The notes under the pieces: generated by a model | Told to the model about the DNA's origin: nothing | The model's database searches: none | The model's input: only the letters and a program-made list of their open reading frames with translations | Origin: Diphasiastrum complanatum | Lineage: Eukaryota; Streptophyta; Lycopodiopsida; Lycopodiales; Lycopodiaceae | Assembly (NCBI GenBank): GCA_029204225.1 | Contig: MU832240.1 | Span: 17,065-81,064, forward strand | Reading direction: 5' to 3' | DNA length: 64,000 bases | Shown here: positions 1-10,319 of the stretch, piece after piece | Layout of the letters: each line of letters starts with the position of its first letter | Position numbering within the stretch: position 1 is the stretch's first letter | Translations under genes and position numbers: made by a program

Positions 1-581
1 TGCATTTTTCACAATAATCCAAAAGCAAACAGGTTGACAGAAAGAGCTAATGGAATCTTATGTAAGATCCTGACTAAAATTACTATTGCACATGCAACGG
101 ATTGGAATTAGAAACTACCATCAGTTCTCTGGGCTTATCGCAACACATAAAAAATCATGACGAAACAGACACCATATTTCCTTACATATGGTATGCATCC
201 TATCTTGCCAATTGAATTCGAGGTGAAAACCTTTCGTATTCAAGGTCAACGAACAGATGCAGAATTAATAAACGAAAGGTTGACTAATATTGGAGAACTA
301 GCTGAAGCTCGAGAGACTTCACAAAAACTAACGGAGGAAATCTAGAAACAAAAAAAAAAAATGACAGTCATATAAAAAAATGTGATCTTAAAGCTGATGA
401 TTATGCGTTGATATATGACAGTCGCCATCAAAAGTTTCTTGGAAAACTCCATATGCGATGGCTTGGACCGTATAAAGTCATAGAGGTGTTTGACAATGGT
501 TTTGTACAACTTCAATCACTTGAAGGTGAACTATTACCGACACGTATTAACAGGTCCAAACTGAAGAAATACTACCTTTGA
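1..581 (+). pseudogene. Ty3/gypsy integrase C-terminal part
   Basis: The + strand encodes the end of a Ty3/gypsy integrase, the enzyme that inserts the element's cDNA into the host chromosome. Visible are a segment typical of the end of the catalytic core (TPYFLTYGMHPILPIEF near 169-222) and the C-terminal GPY/F module with WLGPYKV near 460-480, ending at TGA 579-581. In-frame stops near 109 and 147 and a frame disruption in the A-run near 345-360 break it. The catalytic Asp residues lie beyond the left edge. It is the 5'-most visible part of an element whose extra ORF and LTR start follow to 4473. Family assignment is firm; lineage is not resolved. Confidence 0.85.
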
Positions 582-699
582 CCAGAATTTTTTTTTATTT
601 ATTCTTATTATTTTCTAATATTTTTCTGAAAATAATCGCGAATTTTCTTTTATCTTGTCTAATTTTTTTTTTTGCGACATTTCTTTATTTTTTATTTTT

Positions 700-1000
700 T
701 TTATTTTTTTCCTTTTCTTTTCTTTCTAGAAATTTTCTAGAATTTTTCGAGAATTTTTCTTGACTTCTCTCAATCTTTCAATATCATTTAAAAGTATTTT
801 CAAGTAATTTTCTAGAATTTTTCTAGCATTATCTCCAGTTTTTCGAGAAATTTTCTAGTATATTCCTAAAATTTTCGAAAATTTTTCCTGAGTTTCTATA
901 CATATTTATTTTAAAGATCCTTCGAGAAAGTTTCGCAAAACTTTCTAGAATCTTTCTAGCATATTTTCGAGAATCTTTCGAGAATCTCTCGACCTACTTT
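700..1000 (+). repeat. 11-bp-period TTCnnGAA array
   Basis: An AT-rich tract contains about nine perfect TTCnnGAA palindromes (TTCTAGAA or TTCGAGAA), densest at 724-760 and 918-986. Consecutive GAA and TTC blocks are mostly three bases apart, giving an 11-bp step. The array lies between the integrase end and the extra ORF of the same element, where an internal promoter could sit. It resembles heat-shock elements, but the canonical spacing is two bases. The stretch 582-1382 has no other coding signal. Confidence 0.6.
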
Positions 1001-1382
1001 TTGTATCCCTCCATTAAAGATGATGGCCATGTGATCATCATTATTCACACGTGTGTATGCTCACAGATATTGTTTTTCCTTAATTTATTTTTATTTTTAT
1101 TTTTACAAACGGTCTTCCTTCATTGAACATCGATCTGACAAATTATAGTTTCAAACACTGAGCCATGCACGTCCTCCATAAATGGAAGTGACAGATGTCA
1201 AGTCACCATGCCACGTCATCATCCCTTCTACACCGCTACTGCTTATCAGAGCTATTTACCATTTTTCCTCTTTACACTTTCTACCTGTGAAGTTTATGCT
1301 TTCCTGCGCTCACTCTTTGTGATCAAAGCACCTTTTTGCGAACTATTGCGATCTACAAAGCTATCATTCAACATTCGAACAA

Positions 1383-3829
1383 TGGCTTCCGCATCAGGTT
1401 CGAGCTCTAATATCATTTGGAAAGCACGCGTAGGAATCCGCCTGGCATCCATTCAGTTCTTTTTGGATCGATGCAGGTTGGGTGATTTGAAAGTGGACCC
1501 CTCTATCATCCTCTCTAAAGTCCGTACTGAATTCATGAACTCCATCCATTCAATTTTGGAGGTGGACTTCAAAGTTCACATACGAGGCCAATTTTTCACT
1601 ATTACTGAAGACCTGTTTTGCACAACTCTCGGATTACCTCTGGATGGGAAGCTGCTTTCAACTAACAAAGATTCGGTGGATGAAGCTGCCCATTTCTTAA
1701 GCAACTATTTTGTACCCACGAAGGGGTACAAAATTTCTATGATCCGAGATACAACATTCAAGTTGTTTTGTAAATATGCAAACCAAGCAATCTTTTTGAT
1801 GGATGCGGATGCTACCATTTCAGTTCAAAATTTTGGGTGTATATTAGATGCTCTTGCAGGTAATCTAGTGTGCTTCGGCGTTATCACATACAAAGCCTTT
1901 TTGCGCTGGATTAAGCACCAAAAGTTTTCTGGAGTTGGAGCCCATGTATCTCGACTCTGCGCTCATTTTGACATATTGAGCGATCAAGAGAAAACCATGT
2001 TGACAGAAAGATTGTTGGTTCCCAAGCCAATAGATCTTTCCAGCATCTTTTCTATACCTATTCCGGTTCCAGTTGATGCTGCACCAGCAATCGAAGTAGC
2101 AGCCACCACTACTATGGAGAGTGAAGTTGTGGCAATGTACACCGATGGAGCTACTACTGCTATGAATTCTTCAAATCCAGCATTTGCTTCCACATCTCAG
2201 AAGCAGCCGAGCGCATCCACCTCTGAGGATGACGCAACCCAGTTCGATACATTAGACAAGGGACACATAGCTGCTGAAGGCGACATTGGGGCACATGTGG
2301 CAGATGACGAAGAACCAGACGACCAGCCCCAGTGGTTTCGATCCATGACTGAGAAAGACCAGAACCTTGTGGATGAAGTATATGAGTTTGACAAGTACCA
2401 CTGTCAACTCACAATGCAGCTTATCACCTTAGAGAGGAAATCACTTGACTCTCTGAAGGAGTCCTTCGAGAAGATCGATTTGCTCGAATCAGAAAACACG
2501 AAGTTGATCGAACAACATCGTTCCCTCGAAACACAGCTTTAGACTTTAATAAAGGAAGCTGATTCTTTGAAGCAGACCGAATAAGACGATTCAGGCCAAG
2601 TCTGACAATTTTCAAACTCAAAATGATTTTTTGAAGCATCAACTTTTGGCTACAAATCAACATAATGTCGTGCTCCAGAAACATCTACAGGAGGAACGAA
2701 TGACAAGATTAAAGGTAGAAGCTGCTTTGTCCCTGAGCACCACCGCATGGTCAAACATTGTCGATCTCACGAAGCTATAGCTCCAAGGCCAGATGCTCGA
2801 CAATTTTCGAGTCGAGTTCTTACAACCGCTCAAGGATGCGAAGGCTCTTGTCGAGGAAGAGTTGGTGGAGCTGAAGGAGTTCTCCAGTGATGCGACCCCA
2901 TTTTGCAGTAGGCCCGATGCGCATGATGATTATCTGTAGGCCCTGTTGTGAATTGATGAACTTACACAGCAACTCCAAGCTGTGCCTGCCTGCACCGGAG
3001 CCTCAGACCATCCAAAATTTTTGGAAGCTATCGCGAAGATTGACCAGCTCGAACAGGAGCTGTCAACCCAAAAGCAACAAATGGAAGATCAGAAACTGGC
3101 TGCTGAGTTGCAAACTCAAGATTTTGCAACTACATCTACTCAGCCAAAACGAATGCGACGAAATCAGTCGAAGGTATGTGCTGACAGATTCTGTGCATTT
3201 GTTGATCGCTTCTGAAAATGGTGTTCACATGCTTTTAATATTGAGTTGCAATGGCGTGTGGATTACATGATGCTACCAGGCGCAGTAGGCATCGCCTTTG
3301 ACGACTAAAAGTGACCATGGGAGAAGGCCAACTTTATCTGGTTATGGGCCCAGCTCACTATCGAACAGAAAGGATGTCTTTGCTGGGGCATAATCTAGGG
3401 TAAATTCCAGGTCGTACCTTTCGGATCGGCAGAGTTATACATAGGCTCTTCGGCTATGTATGCTCTCGAATATATCTATATCAAAAAACTTCAATTTTTG
3501 TGAAACGAAGATAATAAGCGACATTTTTGGAAGCGAAAGTCGCAGTTTCAGCTGTACAAACCACAAGCAGTTGCAAATGTAGGCGCATTCGACGATGCAG
3601 ATTTTCAGCTCATTACTATAAAGAAATCACTCTACGAAGTGATTTAGATGAAGATACCAAGTTAACCCAGGAGCTGTTCGATGGAACATTACTCCCGATT
3701 AATCTAGAAGAATTCGGCAACTTACCAGTTGGCCACTATACCAAATCGAAAGAAGACTTGCTCTTGATCGAAGCTCAACGGAATTTAGAACTTGCTCAGA
3801 AGTTATATGAAGAACTGAATCATTCCTGA
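1383..3829 (+). pseudogene. Extra ORF downstream of Ty3 integrase, coiled-coil protein
   Basis: A reading frame of roughly 800 codons lies between the integrase and the 3' LTR start of the + strand Ty3 element. I chose ATG 1383 (context ACAATGGCT) because the in-frame sequence upstream looks like leader. An N-terminal globular part with IRGQFFTITEDLFCTTLGLP near residues 60-80 resembles, by eye only, a plant transposon-associated domain. A Pro/Ala/Ser linker follows, then a long Glu/Lys/Gln/Leu heptad region. It is broken by a stop at 2540-2542, a frame change near 2590, stops near 2778 and 2938 and further shifts to 3829. Possible roles are structural, gag-like or regulatory; none is shown. 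Confidence 0.55.
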
Positions 3830-3993
3830 AAATTCATTCGTGTCTTTGTCGTGGTGATGTTTCTATGGGATGCTGACTTTTTGAAGTTTAAAGATGTTTT
3901 GAAGTGTGATTCCAGTTTTCATCAACAATTCAAAGATCAACTCAAAACAACCTACTCAATTTAAAGAAACAGCAACACATATATTCTCTAAGA

Positions 3994-4067
3994 CGAAGAA
4001 ATATCTAAAGGAAGAAATACACGAAGAAATATCTAAAGGACGAAATACACGAAGAAATATCTTCTCG
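3994..4067 (+). repeat. 28-bp tandem repeat, 2.6 copies
   Basis: The unit CGAAGAAATATCTAAAGG plus ten further bases repeats at 3994, 4022 and 4050 with one A/C difference. It lies just upstream of the polypurine tract of the + strand Ty3 element. The surrounding 3830-4152 is A-rich and otherwise featureless. Confidence 0.8.
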
Positions 4068-4152
4068 CCTCAACGAAAATCTGACGAACAAGAATGTTTC
4101 TCAAATACTCCTCGAAATAAAGATGATATGTTCATGAGGACGTTTCACATTT

Positions 4153-4473
4153 GAGGAAGGGGATATGTGATGCCGCGAAAATGTTAAATATTAAATATCA
4201 ACATGAATATGGCATGATATACTCGAAAATGAAGATATGAGCTGGATAAGTATAAATCATAAAGAGGCATAAGTCATTTTTCGGGAATATATCTCCTAAG
4301 TAGTTGCCTTGTAATTAAGGGCAAGACATTTTAAAGGAAAAGACATTATCTTGGACAACCTTTACTAGGTTGTCCATACGAAACGACTAGATACGAAAAG
4401 ACATGATAAACTAGAGTGACTTTAACTCATAGTTAAGTATACCTCTTATGGTATAGATGAACGTATTCTCAGC
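4153..4473 (+). mobile_element. Polypurine tract and 3' LTR start of the + strand Ty3 element
   Basis: GAGGAAGGGGA at 4153-4163 is a typical polypurine tract, the primer for plus-strand cDNA synthesis. It is followed at 4166 by TGTGATGCCGCG, a normal LTR beginning (TG). The LTR cannot be followed to a convincing CA end: at about 4474 the coding region of an oppositely oriented Ty3 element begins, so it is probably truncated or invaded there. An inverted pair GGACAACCTT/AGGTTGTCC lies near 4353-4376. Confidence 0.6.
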
Positions 4474-4977
4474 CTAATCGTTAACTAGATCCTTTCGCAG
4501 GAGCAACGCACTTGTTGTTTTAGAGGTGTGTTTGTTTGCCCCGTAGAACATGTCATCGTGATCAAATGCTTCACTAGCTAGTCTGTCTGCTTCATGATTG
4601 TATTCCCTTCTGATATGTAGAATATCAATTTCAACAAATAGCTTCATTAGGCTTTGAATCTCCCTAATGTACATGGCCAGGACATGAATTTTCACATCCC
4701 ACACGCCAATAACCAAGTTGTTTATAAGTGCAGAATCTCCTATAGCCGTCAAATGAGTCACTTTTTTATGAAAGGCCATTTTCATTCCTGCTAATAACGC
4801 TTTGGCTTCTGCCATGTTACCGGTGAACCTTTTACCTAAATAGGCTCCTAGTTTGGCAATAAGGACTCCATGTTCAGATTTCAAGGTCACTCCAATGGTG
4901 GCAACAAGTCGGCTACTGCCATCAAACCATAAATTCGCTTTCACTGTCGATTTCATGGTCGTATTTGTCATGGTCAT
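4474..4977 (-). CDS. Second (archaeal-type) RNase H of a Tat-like Ty3 element
   Basis: This 167-codon frame is a complete additional RNase H domain, which would degrade RNA in RNA-DNA hybrids during reverse transcription. The expected acidic residues are all visible: Asp in WFDGSS, Glu in NMAEAKALLAG, Asp in IGDSALINN and the C-terminal NHEADRLASEAFD. It starts at ATG 4977-4975, overlapping the integrase stop (TGA 4976-4974) as ATGA, so it sits in a different frame, downstream of integrase. Second RNases H are known in the plant Tat lineage, commonly between RT/RNase H and integrase; the position after integrase is the notable point. The frame itself is undamaged. Confidence 0.85.
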   Translation of the reverse strand: MTMTNTTMKSTVKANLWFDGSSRLVATIGVTLKSEHGVLIAKLGAYLGKRFTGNMAEAKALLAGMKMAFHKKVTHLTAIGDSALINNLVIGVWDVKIHVLAMYIREIQSLMKLFVEIDILHIRREYNHEADRLASEAFDHDDMFYGANKHTSKTTSALLLRKDLVND

Positions 4978-5588
4978 ACATAATAGGGTTTTACCTTACT
5001 GATATTGGCGGGGGTATATATATCTCTACCATGCATGTCGCTAAGAATCACAGTATTATTCTTAGAAACTTTCTTGAGAACATATGGACCTAACCAAATA
5101 GACATTAATTTTCCAAGGAATAATTCCCTTCTAGCATCATAAAACAGGAACAATTGTCCTTTTCGAAACTGATACTTCTTAGCTTTGAGATCGTGGAGCT
5201 CCTTCAACCTTTTCTTTTTTCGTTCTATTTGCAACAAGGCTCTAGACCTCTTCTCATCCAGTTTGTTTAATACCAATATCCGTTCACTAATAGCAGACTC
5301 ATATGGTAAATCATGTTCTTTGGAGAATCTCAGTGTCTCCAATTCGATCTCAATGGGCAATACACTCTCTACACCATAGACCAAGAAAAATGGGGTTTGG
5401 CCAGTGCTCGTTTTATAGGCTAAGTTATAAGCCCATACTGCAGCTGGAACTTTAGAATCCCAATCTCTTTTTCCATCAGAGATCGTCTTCTTAATGATGT
5501 CTACCAATTTCTTGTTTGTACTTTCCACCTGCCCATTGGCAATGATATAGTTTTGCTGCCCAATCAAAGAGGGTTTCACAGGTCCCAC
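4974..5588 (-). pseudogene. Ty3 integrase, C-terminal two thirds
   Basis: The frame carries the integrase region around the last catalytic residue (NGQVESTNKKLVDII, Glu present), the TGQTPFFLVYG segment, and the C-terminal GPY/F module (IWLGPYVLKKV), ending KPYYV. The sequence holding the two catalytic Asp residues is missing: between here and the zinc-binding segment at about 5743 only about 150 bp remain, with stops. Integrase is therefore internally deleted. It is followed by the ATGA overlap with the second RNase H. Confidence 0.85.
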
Positions 5589-5742
5589 ATAGTCAATGCC
5601 CCATTTTTAAAGGGCAACTGAGCAGTCAGGGTTATTAAGGGTCTTATTCTTTTATCGGGCACTCATACCCTTTGACAAATATCACATTTTATGTAATAAT
5701 TATGGCAATATCTAAATAGTGTGAAACACCAGTATCCTGCCC

Positions 5743-6396
5743 TTAGGACCTTCTGTGTTGTGGCATCACCGGCAAAGTGACCCCACACGCAGAGTCGTGG
5801 CATTCTTCAAGGATAAATGAGACTTCATTGGGTAGTACACACCTTTGGTAGAAGCCTTCAATGTCTTTCCTATACAACCTACTATTTATAACTTTGAATC
5901 TCAAAGCCTTCTTTTTCTCGGCTTTTGACAGACCTTTAGGCAATTCTAAGGTGGTCAGGTAATGGGCAACAAATACATCAATGTGAGGTTGAGAATTCTT
6001 CAAGTCATCTACTTTCTTCTCTTGACTTTCTATCTCAAGGTGATCTTCCTCTACTAGGCTATAATCACATAGACAATCCACCAAATTTTTGGCTTTGGGC
6101 GGTTTGTTTCTCAACTCATAATCGAATTCTTCTAGAACAACAAGCCACTTGACAAGTCTATCTGGCAGGTGAAGTTTGTTCAACATGAGTTTAATAGCAG
6201 TGGTAGGAGCATAAATGACTACTTTTCGATGGATAAGATAGTGTCTGAACTTAGACACAACAAAATGTACCGCTAGGCACACTCTTTCTCCATAACTGTA
6301 TCTAGTTTTGACACTCTTCAACTTGACACCAGCAAAGGCTATGGGGTGTAACACTTTTGGTTCCTCAATCTGGAACCAGGCACAATTTAGGGCCAA
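5743..6396 (-). pseudogene. Ty3 RNase H, connection and integrase zinc-binding region
   Basis: The first half matches the retroviral-type RNase H of Tat-like elements (TRYSYGERVCLAVHFVVSKF, RHYLIHRKVVIYAPT, LVKWLVVLEEFDYE). The usual acidic residues are partly lost: the segment that normally ends in an Asp-containing motif reads KNLVDCLCDY. The C-terminal part (YQRCVLPNEVSFILEECHD) resembles the HHCC zinc finger that opens integrase. The frame overlaps the end of the RT frame by 10 bp in another phase, so a frameshift separates them. Confidence 0.8.
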
Positions 6397-7742
6397 AGGT
6401 CCAGCAGCAACAATAAGATAAAATTCTTTGTCCCATTTGGGCAGTCTGAGAAGGCATCCTTCAGATGGTCAAACACATACTGACACTCCTCAGTCCACAA
6501 AAAGGGTTTATCTTTTGCAAGGAGCTCTACTAAAGACAAAGTGATCTTGCTATAATCTTTTAAGAATCTCCTATAATACCCTACACTCCCTAAAAAGGAT
6601 CTGACACCTTTTACATTAATGAGGGCAGACATCTCTCTAACACCCTGGACTTTAGCTGGATCGGTAGTTATCTCGTCCTTGCTTATAACATGTCCAAGGA
6701 GAATACCATATGGAACCACAAAAAGGCATTTTCTAGGATTTAGTGCTACAGACTTTTCTCTGCACACTTCAAAGCATTCCTTGAGTACTCTAATGTGATC
6801 TTCAATATTGTTGGTTGCTATACAGATGTCATCCATAAACACCTTAATGTGCTCAGATACCAGGTTTTCAAAGGATTTATTCATAAACCTCTGGTACGTG
6901 CCCGGGGCATTATAAAGTCCAAACTGCATGACATGATAAGCATATGTGCCAAATGGAGTATTAAAAGTCATCTTAAGCTTATCTTCAGGAGCTATGGCTA
7001 TTTGGTTATAGCCCGCAAAACAGTCCATAAAAGTATACATCTGCTCTCCAACTAATTGATCAAACATTTGGTCGATGAAGGGTAAAGGGTAGTAGTCCTT
7101 TACAGTACTCCTGTTAAGGGGTTTAAAGTCCACACAAACTCTGATTTGCCCATTCTTCTTAACTTTGGATACAATTGCCGAGTACCATTCAATGTTGGTG
7201 ACAGGGAATATAAGGCCAGCACCCCTCATTTTCCGGATTTCCTCAGCTACAGGTGCCATGAGATGTTGAGCTAACCTCCTTTGTCGTTCCCTGACAGGCT
7301 TTACATCAGGTTTTAATGGGATTTGATGGACTGCTAGAGCTAGTGGTATACCTTTAAAGTCATCATAATTCCAAGCAAATACACCCTTTGCACCTACCAA
7401 GAAGTTTGATATTAGTTTTTTGGGCTCCTTATCTAGGTGAGCATCGACTAACAACACTTTATCCTCATTATGAGCGTCACATATGATCTTATCTGCATCG
7501 GCATCTCTAACACATACTAGAGGTTCATGACCCTCGTATTGTTCAATTAGTAGCAACGTTGCTTCCTTGGAAGTAGACTCTTCAGAATCATTGGACACAG
7601 AATCTTCACCCTTCCAATACGTATCAGGGATCTCCGCCCTTTCGCTCTCAGGCAAATTCGGATATGCATTCACAACCACTCTTTTCTTCCCACGGCCAAA
7701 AATCAAATGACCACTGGGAATATCAACCAAACAATTGGCCAC
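6387..7742 (-). pseudogene. Ty3 reverse transcriptase
   Basis: This 451-codon frame is the reverse transcriptase that copies element RNA into DNA. Motifs appear in order: RVCVDFKPLNRST, YYPLPFIDQMFDQL, FMDCFAGYNQIAI, KMTFNTPFGTYAYHVMQFGL, and the active site VFMDDICIAT (F-M-D-D, both Asp present). The thumb/connection follows (GVRSFLGSVGYYRRFLKDYSKIT, FLWTEECQ). The frame itself is open, but both edges are frameshifted relative to protease (overlap 7703-7742) and RNase H. It is the best preserved part of this element. Confidence 0.93.
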
Positions 7743-8074
7743 GGTCGACCTAATAGCATAGCATATGCTTCCCTACCGGCCTGCATACGCACAACGTAAA
7801 AGTCTACTTTGGCAACTTTCCCAGCCACACTCACAAACAACCCACTTAGTATACCTTCAGCTTTCAACCTCGAGGTGTCAGCTAGCTTCAGGGTCAAGTT
7901 CCCACCATCCACTAAATCCAAATTCAATCTCTCACACAAGTTAGCATTCATAACATTTATTGCAGCTCCAGCATCGACTATAACATCAACAATCAACAGC
8001 TCGTCAGCAATAGCATCGACTTTCGGACAGCTATTTTCTAATCCATTGCTTGATACTTGATCTACTTCAACCAC
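7703..8074 (-). pseudogene. Ty3 aspartic protease
   Basis: A retropepsin-like domain that would cleave the Gag-Pol polyprotein. The active-site region reads VIVDAGAAINVM, with Ala where D-[ST]-G normally has Ser/Thr. The flap and C-terminal region (LLGRPW) are recognisable. The frame then shifts by one into the RT frame within the 40-bp overlap. The DAG change suggests loss of activity or a lineage variant. Confidence 0.75.
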
Positions 8075-8106
8075 AATAGGCCTATGCCATCAAGTCGTCG
8101 AATTCT

Positions 8107-8475
8107 TTACACCTCCCTAAGCTCTCGCTTTACTGCTGGGGATTTTTGCAGCAACTGGAGCAAGTTGATATCTACTTTGGTCTTATGCAAATGGTCCACT
8201 AACTTGAATGGTTCGTAAGACTCCAATGCCGCTCTCCTTCTCCAGCTCTTTTTTTCAGACCTAATCGGGACATCCAGACGCTTCTTAGTGGTCTTCGCCG
8301 GATCATTAATAACATCTTTCACAACTTGGTTCTCTATCACAGGCTCATTAGCTATAGCTGGTAATCTATCATCAGGAACATGCTTTCCTTTATTCAGAGC
8401 AGTTGCCTTTTGCGCTCTAGTCATCACTAAACATTCAGGTTGCGCCTCTTCAGGTACAACATCTATTAGGCACAT
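8107..8475 (-). pseudogene. Gag-protease linker of the Tat-like element
   Basis: This frame bridges the zinc-knuckle part of Gag (ends 8479) and the protease. The segment FKLVDHLHKTKVDINLLQLL followed by KSPAVKRELREV is typical of the region before protease in Tat/Athila-type polyproteins. A basic linker (TTKKRLDVPIRSEKKSWRRR) precedes it. It is separated from both neighbours by stops or shifts. Confidence 0.65.
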
Positions 8476-8478
8476 AGG

Positions 8479-9126
8479 TCATCCCTCGTCAGAGTTGCCA
8501 CGTAGGATAATTCGAATTGGTTCAGTAGAGTCCTTCAAAGGTCCAGCAACTCTATGGTTTTTAGGGCCAGGTTGATTGGCTTGTTCATTTGAAGCTTTAA
8601 CTTTCATGTAGCAATGGTCATCAATATGGCCTTTCTTCCCACAGCTAGTACATTTAAGGTTGGGGCAATCTCTTATTAGATGATCACCCTTACAAATTCG
8701 GCAAGATAACTCTTTTGGTTGATCAGGTCGTCTCTCACCGATCAAATTTCGTTGTCTCTTGAGGAAATTAACGTCAAGAGCTAGGGACTTCATATTTTCG
8801 GACATTACATCCATATAATTCTTTATCATATCATAAGGATTTGACGAAGATGATTTATATCCTCCCATCGCATTTTGGTCAAAACTTGCAACAACAGCTT
8901 TACCTACACTTGCATTTTGGACTTCAGTTCTTTGATTGCTAATAGACGGCTGAGGCAACTCTGCATTTCTAACAAAAGGAGAATGTGATACAGTTGGTTG
9001 AGTTGCAGCAGCATAAGGTACAGCTTGTGGATAACCATTCGTCCTTCTAGGGCCTGGTTGTTGTCCACCCCATGAATAGGACCTAGAGGCATTGGCTAAT
9101 GCCACCACCTCTTGGGTTGATATCAT
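8479..9126 (-). pseudogene. Ty3 Gag, nucleocapsid part with two zinc knuckles
   Basis: The C-terminal half of Gag packages element RNA. Two adjacent zinc knuckles are visible: CRICKGDHLIRDC (CX2CX3HX4C, one residue shorter than the canonical spacing) and CTSCGKKGHIDDHC (canonical CX2CX4HX4C). A low-complexity Gln/Pro/Ser N-terminal stretch connects to the capsid-like part at 9198-9692, from which it is separated by a break at 9127-9197. Confidence 0.85.
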
Positions 9127-9197
9127 AGAATTTTTAAGTAAAGTGACAGAATCCAGTCTTTAGGAGGGGCATTGGTTCCAAATTGTCTCACCAATTC

Positions 9198-9895
9198 CTA
9201 AATCCTCCAATTGTACTGAGACACTATCTCCCACTCTTCCTGTCTACAACCTGTAAGAGCATAGATCAGATGGTCTCTAGATTTCGGTACTTGAAATTCT
9301 CCTAGGAATTTAGTAATAAAGACACACATACTCAGTATGTAGTATGGTTCCAAATGGTAATACCAATCACTAGCTCCCCCAAACAATGTCCCACTAAATA
9401 ACAACATTTGGTGATCTTCGTCCGTTATCCTATTAATCCAACAGGACCGGTAAAAGTCATTTACATGTTTCTCGGGATCTTCCTGAGAGGTAGCCCAATA
9501 AGAAGGCATAGCTTGGGTTAACGATTCAGGTTTGGTCACATTCGGACCAATGAGTATGGCCTGAGCACCTCTTACAACTTGGTTCGCCATTTGGTTTGGA
9601 TTCAAATTCTCCTCACTACTTTCGGGAAAATCTTCCTTGAAATCAGGACCAACGTCTATACTCTTGGCTGATAAATCAGGAATTTCTTCCAAAGGTAATT
9701 CTAGCCCAACATTTTGAGTGTACTACTTATGTCTGCCAACTCTGGTTCTAGGAGAAGGGATATAGAAGTTTGTCCTAATCTCTCTAGGATAGTACGACTT
9801 CTTGTGCGATATGCGATGCCCTCACCAAGACCACGGGTTTTCTGTTTCTCAATCAGTGACTTTAAGTATGAACTGAGTGAATCTTCATCAGACAT
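9198..9895 (-). pseudogene. Ty3 Gag, N-terminal and capsid part
   Basis: Two adjoining frames (9895-9701 and 9692-9198) form the start of Gag. The second holds the retrotransposon Gag core, with SYWATSQEDPEKHVNDFYRS, LLFSGTLFGGASDWYYHL and FITKFLGEFQVP. The first begins MSDEDSLSSYLKSLIEKQ. A stop or frameshift near 9700 splits them. The start lies about 90 bp downstream (on the - strand) of the primer-binding-like site, as expected for a short leader. Confidence 0.75.
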
Positions 9896-9986
9896 CCAAC
9901 AATAGGATTTGGGAACTAATCATTCAGTTGACACCTCACTGTACCTCCAAGTACAATAGAGCTAGAAATCGAAAAGAACTCGTGCT

Positions 9987-10005
9987 CCTCCCGGCAGACG
10001 CACCA
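9987..10005 (-). promoter_or_regulatory. Primer-binding-site-like sequence of the Tat-like element
   Basis: On the - strand TGGTGCGTCTGCCGGGAGG begins two bases after a CA dinucleotide (10008-10007) that would end the 5' LTR. It resembles the tRNA-Asp-type primer sites of plant Tat/Athila elements (TGGCGCCGTTGCCGGGG), with several mismatches. Only about 80 bp of possible LTR remain above it before another element's RT fragment begins, so the LTR is truncated. Confidence 0.5.
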
Positions 10006-10088
10006 ATGATGGGATATAAAATGACCCCTCAACAAGTTATCGATGCGAAGAAAATGGTAGAGGAGTCAATCTATATCTCGATTACAGT

Positions 10089-10319
10089 TCAAGGTAACAT
10101 AAATTCTTGAGATTGATTGATCGTAGAGACCAAGCCAATCAATTGTTCGAAGGCTTTTTGGTCCTCTTCAGTCCAAGTAAAAGATTTGTCCTCCTTCAAG
10201 AGTCTCACTAATGGAGAGATGAGGGAAGAGAAATTGCTAAGAAACTTCCTATAATAACCCGCTCTTCCTAGGAAATATCGTAAATCATTTGCAGTGGTGG
10301 GAGGTAGCATCACTTTCAA
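10089..10319 (-). pseudogene. Fragment of another Ty3 reverse transcriptase/RNase H connection
   Basis: The frame contains LRYFLGRAGYYRKFLSNFSS, LVRLLKEDKSFTWTEEDQKAFEQL, the thumb/connection segment of a Ty3 RT. It duplicates the region at about 6540-6600 with different sequence, so it belongs to a second element. It ends abruptly beside the truncated LTR remnant. Confidence 0.85.

Noticed and set aside
700-1000. Canonical heat-shock element array
   Set aside because: GAA-to-TTC gaps are three bases instead of two; retained only as an HSE-like palindrome array.
5185-5379. + strand small frame across integrase
   Set aside because: Antisense shadow of the - strand integrase frame.
4474-9895. 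Intact autonomous Tat-like Ty3 element
   Set aside because: Several frameshifts, an internally deleted integrase, a DAG protease site and a truncated LTR.
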